A stretch of 9,103 nt of DNA from a bacterium. GTDB taxonomy: Bacteria; Vulcanimicrobiota; Vulcanimicrobiia; Vulcanimicrobiales; SCRA01. This document shows positions 1 through 6,774 of the stretch, one piece after another. Each line of letters starts with the position of its first letter. Positions within the stretch are counted from its first letter, which is position 1. A model generated the notes under the pieces. The model was not told where the DNA came from. It saw only the letters and a program-made list of their open reading frames with translations, and did no database searches. A program made the position numbers and the translations under genes. The stretch is from positions 1 through 9,103 of the forward strand of contig JAGWST010000321.1 in the NCBI GenBank assembly GCA_028869325.1, written 5' to 3'.

Positions 1-2
1 AG

Positions 3-398
3 ATCACCCTCAAAGATGTCACCTCCGAGACGCTCTCGCCCACCGAGGCGAAGAGCTGGACCTTCGCCGACGCGCTGCTGGAGGGAAAGACGAAACAGGC
101 GCTGGCGATGGCCTACGAGCTGCTGCAGGAGGACCCACGCGCGGGCACCGCGCTCTGCGCGGCACTCGCCGCCGCCTACCTCTCCACGTGGACCATCGCG
201 CGAGGCGATCACCTGACGGGGCGGATGGCGTGGAAGCAGCGCACGCTCGCGCCGATCGCCAAACGCATCGGCGTCGAGAAGGCAAGACTGGGACACGACC
301 GCGCCGTTCACGCCTTCGAGGCGCTGGTCACCGGACGTTACGACGATGCGCGGCAACTGATCACCGTGCTCGCGGCGACGCTGCCCAAGGCGGGCTGA
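3..398 (+). CDS. C-terminal part of a DNA polymerase III delta-subunit-like protein (5' end outside window)
   Basis: The frame is open from the left edge and ends in TGA at 396-398, giving about 131 residues with no start visible in the window. The piece opens with ITLKDV, followed by FADALLEGKTKQALAMAYELL and further predicted helices rich in Ala and Leu. This resembles the end of the HolA AAA+ core followed by its helical collar domain, where the pattern of 'F..ADALLEG....AL.. ..LL' is common. In the clamp loader, delta opens the sliding clamp. No Walker motif can be checked, because that region lies upstream. The ending RQLITVLAATLPKAG lacks the usual DLALK-like tail, so the family call is tentative. 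An unrelated all-helical protein is the alternative. If HolA is right, the host is a bacterium, since archaea use a different clamp loader. It is followed by a 71-base gap before purB and is probably not functionally linked to the purine genes. Confidence 0.5.
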   Translation: MTLKDVTSETLSPTEAKSWTFADALLEGKTKQALAMAYELLQEDPRAGTALCAALAAAYLSTWTIARGDHLTGRMAWKQRTLAPIAKRIGVEKARLGHDRAVHAFEALVTGRYDDARQLITVLAATLPKAG

Positions 399-456
399 TC
401 GCCGGCCGGGCGCCCGGTGGTGGCCGCTGGAGGTGCCGTGCGCGCGCGTTGGGAAC

Positions 457-463
457 AAGGTGG
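457..463 (+). promoter_or_regulatory. Shine-Dalgarno site of purB
   Basis: AAGGTGG lies six bases before the ATG at 470 and is one mismatch from AAGGAGG. It supports the start at 470 over upstream in-frame possibilities. The 399-469 gap also contains a 12-base GC palindrome (CCGGGCGCCCGG, 406-417). No T-tract follows it, so it is not called a terminator, and no convincing -35/-10 pair is visible in the gap. Confidence 0.6.
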
Positions 464-469
464 CGCCCC

Positions 470-1894
470 ATGGATGACACCACGTACGCCTCCCCGTTCT
501 CCTGGCGCTACGGGCGCAGCGAGTTGCGGACGCTCTTCTCCGAGCGCGAGCGCCGCCGCCTCTGGCGGCGCGTCTGGATCGCCCTCGCGGAGGCGCAGCG
601 CGAGGCGGGGCTGGTCAGCGATGCCGAGCTTGCGGACCTGCGGGCCCACGGCGACGAGATCGATTTGGAGGCCGCGCTGGCCATCGAGCGCGAGATCGGC
701 CACGACTTGATGGCCGAGATCCGCGTCTTCGCCGCGCAGGCGAGAGTCGGCGGCGGGAAGTTGCACCTAGGCGCCACCTCCATGGACATCGAGGACAACG
801 TCGAGACGTACCGTATGCGCTTGGCGCTGGCGATGCTGGGCACGCGCGTGCACGACCTCCTGCGCGCCTTCGCCGAGCAGATACGCCGCTATGCATCGAC
901 GCTCTGCATGGCCTTCACGCACCTGCAGCCGGCCGAGCCGACGACCATCGGCCACCGGCTTGCCGTCTACGCGCAGGATCTGCTGATCGACGACGAGGGG
1001 CTGCGAGACGTCTACGAGCGCCTGACCGCCAAAGGGATGCGCGGCGCCGTCGGTACCTCGGCATCGTACGCGGCACTGCTGGCAGGCACGGAGCGGACGC
1101 CGGAGGAGCAGGAGCGGCGCATCTTGGCGGCATTCGACTTGCGCGCGCGCGACGTCTCGACGCAGACCTACCCCCGCAAGCTCGACTATCTCGTGCTGGG
1201 CAGCCTTGCGGGCCTGGGCGCCTCGCTCTCGAAGTTCGCCGCCGACGTGCGCATCCTGGGCTCGCCGGGGTTTGGCGAGATGTTCGAGCCCTTCGGCAGC
1301 AAACAGGTTGGCAGCTCGGCGATGCCCTTCAAGCGCAATCCGGTGATGTCGGAGCGCATCGGGTCGCTGGCGCGCCTGCTGCCGGGATTCGCCGACGTCG
1401 CCTGGCAGAACGCCGCCACCAACTATTTGGAGCGCACGCTCGACGATTCGGCCAACCGGCGCACGGCCATACCCGAGGCCTTTCTCTGCAGTGACGAGAT
1501 CGTGGGGCTGGCGCTGAAGGTCGTCGAGGGGCTGCGGGTCGACGCGGAGCGCGTGCGCGAGAACCTGCGACGCTTCGGTCCTTTCGCCGGCTCCGAGGCG
1601 GTGATGATGGCGGCTTCGAAGGCCGGCGGCGATCGCCAAGAGCTCCACGAGGTCCTGCGTGAGGCAGCGATGGTAGCCTGGGAGGCGACCTCGCGCGGCG
1701 AGAGCAATCCGCTGGCTCGGCTTCTATCCGACGACGCGCGCGTCACCCGCTGGCTCGATCCCGCCGAGGTGCGCCGCCACATGGATCCCAGTGCGCACGT
1801 CGGTGACGCCGTGGAACGCGCACTGCGCGTAGCGGAGCGCATCGAGGCGCTGCCGCCCTTTCCGCAACCGCAGTCGAGAGAGATCTACTCATGA
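470..1894 (+). CDS. purB: Adenylosuccinate lyase (PurB), animal ADSL-like type
   Basis: It is a 474-residue member of the fumarase/aspartase superfamily. It cleaves SAICAR to AICAR plus fumarate and adenylosuccinate to AMP plus fumarate, acting as a cytosolic tetramer. Family landmarks in order are: HLGATS with H99; FTHLQPAEPTT with H151, matching the catalytic-acid histidine segment; and the superfamily signature GSSAMPFKRNP starting at G281, whose serines S282/S283 sit on the flexible catalytic loop. After these comes ERTLDDSANRR. The stretches YASPFSWRYG near the N terminus, LAGLGASLSKFAADVRIL, EPFGSKQVGSSAMPFKRNP and ERTLDDSANRR line up with human ADSL (484 residues) as I recall it, more closely than with E. 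coli PurB. The start at 470 has a good Shine-Dalgarno site and gives the family length; an ATG one codon later (474-476) is not in frame. The stop overlaps the next start as ATGA (1891-1894), so translation with purCE is probably coupled. The protein acts twice in the pathway encoded here. Confidence 0.96.
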   Translation: MDDTTYASPFSWRYGRSELRTLFSERERRRLWRRVWIALAEAQREAGLVSDAELADLRAHGDEIDLEAALAIEREIGHDLMAEIRVFAAQARVGGGKLHLGATSMDIEDNVETYRMRLALAMLGTRVHDLLRAFAEQIRRYASTLCMAFTHLQPAEPTTIGHRLAVYAQDLLIDDEGLRDVYERLTAKGMRGAVGTSASYAALLAGTERTPEEQERRILAAFDLRARDVSTQTYPRKLDYLVLGSLAGLGASLSKFAADVRILGSPGFGEMFEPFGSKQVGSSAMPFKRNPVMSERIGSLARLLPGFADVAWQNAATNYLERTLDDSANRRTAIPEAFLCSDEIVGLALKVVEGLRVDAERVRENLRRFGPFAGSEAVMMAASKAGGDRQELHEVLREAAMVAWEATSRGESNPLARLLSDDARVTRWLDPAEVRRHMDPSAHVGDAVERALRVAERIEALPPFPQPQSREIYS

Positions 1895-3159
1895 AGAAGG
1901 GTCGTGAAGTCGCCCGGGGCAAAACCAAGGCACTCTACGAGCACCCCGAGCAGCCGGGGCTGTACATCGTCGCATCCGGCGACGACATCACCGCCGGCGA
2001 CGGCGCGCGCCACAGCGTGATCCCCGGCAAGGGCCGCCTTGCCGCGAAGACCACGGCGCGCGTCTTCCGCCTGCTCAATCTCTGCGGTCTGCCGACGCAC
2101 TTCGTCAGCGGCGGCGAGGATGACGACGACAACGAGATGGTGGTGCGCGCGTGCCGCATGATTCCGCTGGAGGTGGTGGTGCGCGGCGTGGCGGCGGGAT
2201 CGTACGCCAAGCGCCACCCGGGCGCGCCGCGCGGCTCACTGCTGCTGCCGCGTGTGATCGAGTTCTTCTTCAAGGACGATGCCAACCACGATCCGCAGAT
2301 CACCCAGGAGGAGATCGTCGCCAAGGGGATCGCCAGCGCGGAGGAGGTTTCGACGATGGCCGAGATCGCGCGGCTCACCTTCGAGATACTCTCGCACGCA
2401 TGGCGCCGGCGCAACGTGCTGATGGTGGATCTCAAGGTGGAGTTCGGCCGCTCGCAGGAGGAGCGGCTGCTGCTGGCCGATGTGATCGACAACGATGCAT
2501 GGCGCCTGTGGCCGCAGGGGCGCGAAGAGCTCATGCTCGACAAGCAGATGTTCCGCAACATCGTCGGGACGCCGACGGCGGAGGACCTCACGCGGGTAAA
2601 ACAGGCGTACGAGAACGTCTGCGATCAGGTCGCCACGTTTCCCGTGATGCAGGCGGCGATGGTCGCTATCATCATGGGCTCGGAGCGCGACCGCTCGCAT
2701 GTCGAGCGTATCGAGCAGGCGCTGCAGAAGCTGGGCTTGGGCTTCGTTCATCGCGTGGCGAGCGCGCTGAAGACGCCGGGCTACCTGCTGCAGCTGGTGC
2801 AGCAACTCGATGCCACGTTTGCGCGACTGGTCTACATCGGCGTCGCCGGGCGCAACAACTCGCTGACCGGAACGCTGGACGCGGCGACCACCAATCCGGT
2901 GATCGCCTGCCCGCCGCCGTCGCAGGAGTTCGGTGGCATGGATGTGCTCAGCTCGCTGCACTCCCCCGGCGGAATCGCCAGCGCGACCATCCTGGAGCCC
3001 GAGAACGCGGCACTGGCGGCGGCGAAGCTGTTGGGAGTGGACGACACGGTCTTCTACGGACGTGTGCTGCTGACGCAGGCGAACTATCGGGCCCAAGTGA
3101 TGAACGCCGACGTGAGCTTGAACGCGGCGCCTCCTCCGCAACGCCCGGTCGTGGCCTAG
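1891..3159 (+). CDS. purCE: PAICS-like fusion: SAICAR synthetase (PurC) + class II AIR carboxylase (PurE)
   Basis: It has 422 residues, almost the length of animal PAICS (425), in the same domain order. Residues 1 to about 250 are PurC, which joins CAIR and aspartate using ATP: ARGKTKALYE (8-17), SGDDITAG (29-36), FFFKDDANHDPQ (125-136) and DVIDNDAWRLWP (197-208) match human PAICS nearly word for word. Residues about 257-390 are PurE. It carries VAGRNNSLTG (318-327) and NPVIACPP like the animal class II enzyme, instead of the GGAAHLPG of bacterial class I. Class II enzymes carboxylate AIR directly with CO2, so PurK is not required. Two PurE positions are odd. The SAHR/SAHK motif reads S291-A292-L293-K294, so the catalytic histidine (E. 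coli H45) is leucine. The GSxSD phosphate/ribose loop reads GSERD, with R266 in place of Ser. The PurC half looks intact; PurE activity is doubtful. The ATG overlaps the purB stop. Confidence 0.93.
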   Translation: MKKGREVARGKTKALYEHPEQPGLYIVASGDDITAGDGARHSVIPGKGRLAAKTTARVFRLLNLCGLPTHFVSGGEDDDDNEMVVRACRMIPLEVVVRGVAAGSYAKRHPGAPRGSLLLPRVIEFFFKDDANHDPQITQEEIVAKGIASAEEVSTMAEIARLTFEILSHAWRRRNVLMVDLKVEFGRSQEERLLLADVIDNDAWRLWPQGREELMLDKQMFRNIVGTPTAEDLTRVKQAYENVCDQVATFPVMQAAMVAIIMGSERDRSHVERIEQALQKLGLGFVHRVASALKTPGYLLQLVQQLDATFARLVYIGVAGRNNSLTGTLDAATTNPVIACPPPSQEFGGMDVLSSLHSPGGIASATILEPENAALAAAKLLGVDDTVFYGRVLLTQANYRAQVMNADVSLNAAPPPQRPVVA

Positions 3160-3164
3160 GCCGC

Positions 3165-3172
3165 GGGGGAGA
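3165..3172 (+). promoter_or_regulatory. Purine-rich ribosome-binding site before purL
   Basis: GGGGGAGA lies in the 29-base gap between purCE and purL. It is about 16 bases from the ATG at 3189, which is longer than ideal, but only about seven bases from an in-frame CTG at 3180. The true start may therefore be CTG (adding LTS), although ATG is the conservative choice. Confidence 0.4.
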
Positions 3173-3188
3173 CGTTTCGCTGACCAGC

Positions 3189-5432
3189 ATGCTGGCCCTG
3201 AGCTCATCGGAGCTCGATCGTATCTCGGAGCTGCTCGGGCGGGAGCCGAGCCTCGTCGAGCTCTACGCCTTCGATGCCGGTTGGAGCGAGCATTGCTCCT
3301 ATAAGTCGAGCCGCGCGCATCTGCGCAAGCTCCCTGTCGAGGGGGCGACTGTGCTGTTGGGCGTGGGCGAGGACGCCGGCATCCTCGATCTCGGCGAGGC
3401 GGACGGCGTGCGCTACGGCGTGGTGGTGGCCCATGAGTCGCACAATCACCCTTCGCAGGTGGTGCCGTTCGAGGGTGCGGCCACGGGCATCGGCGGCATC
3501 GTTCGCGACGTGCTCTGCATGGGCGGCACGCTGATCGGTCTGTTGGACCCGCTGCGCTTTGGCCGCGCGGACTTGGCCGGCCACGCGCATCAGCGTTACG
3601 TCGCGCAGAGCGTGGTGGACGGAGTCGGCGGCTACGGCAACGCGATCGGTGTTCCCAATCTGGGCGGCGACGTCTACTGGGACGAGAGCTTCGACGACAA
3701 CTGCCTGGTGAACGTGGTGGCGCTGGGGTTGGTGCGCGCCGACCAGGTGGTCCACTCGCGCGTTCCGGCTGGCGCCGACGGTTGGAATCTGGTGCTGGTG
3801 GGAAAGGCGACCGACGCCTCGGGCTTCGGGGGGGCCGCGTTCTCCTCGCTGGCGTTGGATGAGGAGCAAGCGGAGGCGAACAAGGGCGCCGTGCAAGTTC
3901 CCGATCCGTTTCTCAAGAGCGTGCTGATGCGCGCCACGTACCGGGCGCTGCCCTTGCTGCGAGCCTTGGGTGTGCGCGAGCCGGGATTCAAGGACCTTGG
4001 AGCGGGCGGCGTGCTGGGATGCTCCTCCGAGCTGGTGGCGGCCGGGGGTATGGGTGCCGAGATCGACCTCGACGCGGTGCACGTCTCCGCCGCGGATCTG
4101 CCCGCCGAGGTGATCGCCGTCGGGGAGACGCAGGAGCGCATGCTCTGGGCCGTGCCGCCCGGCGAGCCCACCGAGTTGCTCTTGCGCATCTACAACGAGG
4201 AGTTTGGTCTGCCGCACGTCTCGCGCGGGGCGCGCGCCTCGGTCATCGGCCGCGTGCGCAGCGAGCCGCGCTACACGATGCTCCATCGAGGCACGGTGGT
4301 GGTGGACGTTCCGGTCCAGGTGCTGACCAGCGGGATCCGCTACGAGCGCGAGGTCGGCGGCGCGCCTCATCGCGAGAGCGAGGATCCGCGGCTCTGCGTC
4401 GACCTTGCCGCCGTGCTGCCGCTCGTCTTGGCGCACCGCGACGTCTGCTCGCGCGAGCCGTTGATACGCCGTTACGACCGCATGGTGCGCGGGACGACGG
4501 TCATCCCGGCCGGACACGGTGATGCCGGGGTGATCGCCCCGATTCCGGGCTCGGCCCTGGGCGTGGCGGTCAGCGTCGACGGGAATCCGCGCTACGGCAA
4601 GCTGAACGCGCGCGTGGCGGCGGAGTTGGCGGTCTGCGAGTCGGCGCGCAACGTGGCGGCGGTGGGTGGCGAGCCGATCGGATTGACCGACTGCTTGAAC
4701 TTTGGGAACCCGACGAAGCCCGCGCAGATGGGTGAGCTGGTCGAGGCGATCGAGGGGCTGGGTGCAGCGGCCCGCGCGCTGGGTCTTCCGTACGTCAGCG
4801 GCAATGTTTCGCTCTACAACGAGAGCTCGGCGGGCTCCAGCGTGGCCCCCTCGCCGATCATCGCCTGCATCGGGCGCGTGGCCGACATCTCGTGCACGGC
4901 CGGCTTTGCGTTCAAGCGCCCGGGTTCGGCGGTGGTCCTGCTCGGGGCGCGCAGCGCCGCGCTCGGTGGCAGCGTTGTGGCGGAGGTGGTGCATGCGGCG
5001 GGTGGATCGCTGCCGCGTCCCTCGCCGGAGGTGGTACGCACGGAGATAGAGGCCGTGCGCCGGGGCTTTGCGGACGGTTCGATTCTGAGCGCGCACGACA
5101 TCTCCGACGGCGGCCTCTTGGCATGCGTGGCCGAGATGGCGATGGGTCCCAACGGGGAGAACGGGGTCGGCGCGCGCCTCTCGAGCGCCGGTGATTTTGC
5201 GCCCTCCGTGCCGGAGAGCGCGGCGTGGTTCGGCGAGGCCGGCGGCTTTGTATTAGAGCTCTCGGCGGCCGCTGCGGAGGGAGTCGTGGGACGCTGGCGT
5301 GGCGAGGGCCTGGATGCGGTGCGCATCGGCTCGACCGTGGCCGAGCCGATACTCTCGGCCGGCGCCGTCACCTTCGCTCTTGCCGAGCTCTCGAAGGCCT
5401 GGCTTACACCTCTCCGGGACCTCTATGCCTAG
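3189..5432 (+). CDS. purL: Phosphoribosylformylglycinamidine synthase, small-type synthetase subunit PurL
   Basis: It has 747 residues, the size of the small PurL that works with separate PurQ and PurS; the fused bacterial/eukaryotic PurL is about 1300. It converts FGAR to FGAM using ATP and ammonia from PurQ. Visible motifs: GWSEHCSYKSS with H35, the position of an active-site histidine in the Thermotoga enzyme; GEDAG (60-64); HESHNHPS (82-89), the catalytic histidine segment; EGAATGIGGIVRD; KDLGAGG; a second-half AIRS-type repeat with GNPRYGKLNARVA; and SGNVSLYNES near 537-546. The C terminus carries SAHDISDGGLL. The halves correspond to the two AIRS-N/AIRS-C repeats typical of PurL. The residue before WSEHC is Gly rather than the common Met. 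The start is chosen as the first ATG in frame, placing WSEHC about 32 residues in, as in relatives. The frame is open far upstream, but that part is a shadow of purCE. Partner genes purQ and purS follow, so the complete complex is encoded here. Confidence 0.95.
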   Translation: MLALSSSELDRISELLGREPSLVELYAFDAGWSEHCSYKSSRAHLRKLPVEGATVLLGVGEDAGILDLGEADGVRYGVVVAHESHNHPSQVVPFEGAATGIGGIVRDVLCMGGTLIGLLDPLRFGRADLAGHAHQRYVAQSVVDGVGGYGNAIGVPNLGGDVYWDESFDDNCLVNVVALGLVRADQVVHSRVPAGADGWNLVLVGKATDASGFGGAAFSSLALDEEQAEANKGAVQVPDPFLKSVLMRATYRALPLLRALGVREPGFKDLGAGGVLGCSSELVAAGGMGAEIDLDAVHVSAADLPAEVIAVGETQERMLWAVPPGEPTELLLRIYNEEFGLPHVSRGARASVIGRVRSEPRYTMLHRGTVVVDVPVQVLTSGIRYEREVGGAPHRESEDPRLCVDLAAVLPLVLAHRDVCSREPLIRRYDRMVRGTTVIPAGHGDAGVIAPIPGSALGVAVSVDGNPRYGKLNARVAAELAVCESARNVAAVGGEPIGLTDCLNFGNPTKPAQMGELVEAIEGLGAAARALGLPYVSGNVSLYNESSAGSSVAPSPIIACIGRVADISCTAGFAFKRPGSAVVLLGARSAALGGSVVAEVVHAAGGSLPRPSPEVVRTEIEAVRRGFADGSILSAHDISDGGLLACVAEMAMGPNGENGVGARLSSAGDFAPSVPESAAWFGEAGGFVLELSAAAAEGVVGRWRGEGLDAVRIGSTVAEPILSAGAVTFALAELSKAWLTPLRDLYA

Positions 5433-5441
5433 CCGACCGAG

Positions 5442-5487
5442 CCGACTTGCGTATTTTGCACGCACACTTGCAAAGCACGCAAGTCGG
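5442..5487 (+). repeat. Long imperfect hairpin / inverted repeat between purL and purQ
   Basis: CCGACTTGCGT (5442-5452) and ACGCAAGTCGG (5477-5487) are exact reverse complements. Inside them TTTGC (5455-5459) pairs with GCAAA (5470-5474), leaving a symmetrical two-by-two internal loop and a ten-base apical loop. The element starts ten bases after the purL stop. No T-run follows, so an intrinsic terminator is unlikely. A protein-binding operator, an RNA processing site or a stability element are the alternatives. In a cluster where other gaps are 29 bases or fewer after purB, this 124-base gap stands out. Confidence 0.75.
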
Positions 5488-5521
5488 ACCGCGGAATTGC
5501 GTGATTTGCACGCGAAGTTGC
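5447..5521 (+). promoter_or_regulatory. Three-copy TTGCGT-NN-TTTGCA motif, candidate operator upstream of purQ
   Basis: The 14-mer occurs at 5447-5460 (TTGCGTATTTTGCA), at 5497-5510 (TTGCGTGATTTGCA) and on the minus strand at 5469-5482 (TTGCGTGCTTTGCA). The two direct copies are exactly 50 bases apart and extend to a 25-base unit, 20 of 25 identical, with TTGC at offsets 0, 9 and 21 in both. The first direct copy and the inverted copy form the arms of the hairpin listed separately. Spaced dyad and direct copies at multiples near five helical turns fit a transcription-factor operator. No matching sigma-70 promoter is evident, so the regulator and the function are unknown. Confidence 0.45.
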
Positions 5522-5556
5522 GCCAGCCTCGCCGGCGGCGGCGTCGATAGGCACAT

Positions 5557-6315
5557 ATGAAGACTGCGATCATCGTCTTTCCGGGCTCCAACTCCGAAGA
5601 GGAGACGCTGCGCGCCGTCAACGAGGCGGGCGGAGCCGGGAGGCTCGTCTGGTGGTTCGAGGGACCGCAGGCCCTCAGGGGGTTCGACGCCTTCATCCTT
5701 CCGGGCGGCTTTGCGTACGAGGATCGCATCAGAGCGGGGGCCGTCGCCGCGCGTGATCCCATCGTCGCGGCCGTCATCGACGCGGCAACCCACGGCGCAC
5801 CCACCTTGGGAATCTGTAACGGGGCGCAGGTCCTCGTCGAGACCGGACTCGTGCCCGGGACCGGTCCCGTCGGCAGGCCGCAAGCGGCGCTCGCCCCCAA
5901 TGCCGCGGGGCACTTCATCGACACCTACGCCGAGATGGTGCTCAGCGCGCCCCCCGAGCGCTGCATCTTCACGCGCCACCTGGAGCCCGGGGCGCGCGTT
6001 CCCGCCTGGGCGAGCCATGGCGAGGGCCGCTATGCCTTCCGTGACGACCAGACGCGCCGCGCCGTCCAAGAGCAGCAGCTGCTGGTCTTCCGCTACGCGG
6101 GCGAGAATTTCAACGGCGCCGAGCTCAACTGCGCCGCGCTGACAAATCCGGCCGGCAATGCGCTGGCGATCATGCCGCACCCGGAGCGCGTCGGCTGGCG
6201 CTACCAACAGCCCCAGCGTGCCAAGCTCGACGTACGCGGCGATCGCGAAGCCTATCTTCGGCCCTACGGCGGCAACCGGCTCTTCGCGCTCTTTGCGCAG
6301 GTGTTCGCGAGATGA
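5557..6315 (+). CDS. purQ: Phosphoribosylformylglycinamidine synthase, glutaminase subunit PurQ
   Basis: It has 252 residues and is a class I (triad) glutamine amidotransferase that hydrolyses glutamine and channels ammonia to PurL. It begins IIVFPGSNSEEE, then FILPGGFAYEDRIRAGA. The nucleophile elbow is GICNGAQ with C87, followed by the SHGEGRYAF segment and the catalytic dyad in MPHPER, H208 and E210. All three triad residues are present, so the subunit looks active. The usual SNCD near the N terminus is SNSE here, which is not catalytic. The start ATG fits the family N terminus exactly (lysine-threonine, then a beta strand). Only a weak ribosome site (GATAGG) precedes it. The stop overlaps the next ATG as ATGA (6312-6315), which suggests coupled synthesis with the PurS-like protein. 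Confidence 0.95.
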   Translation: MKTAIIVFPGSNSEEETLRAVNEAGGAGRLVWWFEGPQALRGFDAFILPGGFAYEDRIRAGAVAARDPIVAAVIDAATHGAPTLGICNGAQVLVETGLVPGTGPVGRPQAALAPNAAGHFIDTYAEMVLSAPPERCIFTRHLEPGARVPAWASHGEGRYAFRDDQTRRAVQEQQLLVFRYAGENFNGAELNCAALTNPAGNALAIMPHPERVGWRYQQPQRAKLDVRGDREAYLRPYGGNRLFALFAQVFAR

Positions 6316-6761
6316 GCCTGGTCGTCGCCTCCGTGGAGCTGAAGATTCCCGACAACGCGGCCTTCACCGCCTTCGACGCATTGCGCCGCATGGGCGTGCG
6401 CGACGTCGGCGACGTCAAGCGCAGCGACCTGTGGATCATCGAGTCCGGGCGGCTTCCTCAGGAGGTCTGCGATGCGCTCAAGCGCACGGAGATCATCTTC
6501 AATCCGAATAAGCACGTGATGCGTAGCCTGCAGTCGGACCGGCCGGCTCCGGGCGAGATCTGGGTCGCCACGCCCGGCCGCTCGCACGAGCGCGAACGTC
6601 GCCTCCTCGAGCAGGCCGGCCTCTCCGGCATTCGCTCGGTCGAGTCGCGCGTGCGCTGGCTCTTGCTGGACGAGCACGGCACGCCGTGCGGCCATCCGAC
6701 CCTGGAGAGGGCGCGCGATCTGTTGGCGAATCCCGCCTACCAGGACGCCTTGATCGCATAG
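6312..6761 (+). CDS. purS: PurS-like subunit of FGAM synthase, apparent tandem duplication of the PurS fold
   Basis: It has 149 residues, while PurS is normally about 80. The first half (about 3-73) reads as strand-helix-strand-helix: VVASVELKIPD, a helix around FTAFDALRRMG, DVGDVKRSDLWIIE, then LPQEVCDALKRT. The second half (about 82-149) repeats the pattern: EIWVATPG, RRLLEQAGLSGI, RSVESRVRWLLLDE, then LERARDLLANPAYQDALI. That last helix closely resembles the end of Bacillus PurS (CEKLLAN..IEDY). PurS bridges PurL and PurQ, normally as a dimer of this small fold, so one chain holding both copies could replace the dimer, as the fused N-terminal domain of large PurL does. Position directly between purQ and purP, overlapping purQ by four bases, supports the role. 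The family call rests on fold pattern, tail similarity and context; overall identity to standard PurS is low. Confidence 0.75.
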   Translation: MSLVVASVELKIPDNAAFTAFDALRRMGVRDVGDVKRSDLWIIESGRLPQEVCDALKRTEIIFNPNKHVMRSLQSDRPAPGEIWVATPGRSHERERRLLEQAGLSGIRSVESRVRWLLLDEHGTPCGHPTLERARDLLANPAYQDALIA

Positions 6762-6774
6762 CGAACTCGCGCGG

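Noticed and set aside
406..417. The palindrome CCGGGCGCCCGG after the first gene as a terminator.
   Set aside because: It has no T-run and almost no loop, and such GC palindromes are expected by chance in this composition.
767..1648. A long minus-strand open frame (293 codons) opposite purB, and the similar 630-codon frame at 3204-5096 opposite purL.
   Set aside because: Both are antisense shadows caused by high GC and third-position bias of the real genes. Their products are rich in Arg, Ala and His with no domain pattern.
2151..3188. Upstream extension of the purL frame through the purCE region.
   Set aside because: The extension reads as low-complexity Arg/Ala/Gly-rich sequence opposite the conserved PurCE frame, and PurL homology starts only after 3189.
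5442..5487. The purL-purQ hairpin as a rho-independent terminator.
   Set aside because: No T-tract follows the right arm; the bases after it are ACCGCGGAATTGC, and an essential partner gene, purQ, lies directly downstream.
5447..5530. A sigma-70 promoter using TTGCGT or TTGCAC as -35 boxes.
   Set aside because: No TATAAT-like hexamer lies 16 to 18 bases downstream of any copy.
5425..5550. A 41-codon ORF (start MPSRPSRLAYF, ending in a run of arginines) overlapping the purL stop and crossing the repeat region before purQ.
   Set aside because: Its sequence is a by-product of the repeated TTGC motifs and a CGG-rich tail; it has no recognisable family or ribosome site of its own. Conservation in relatives would be needed to revive it.
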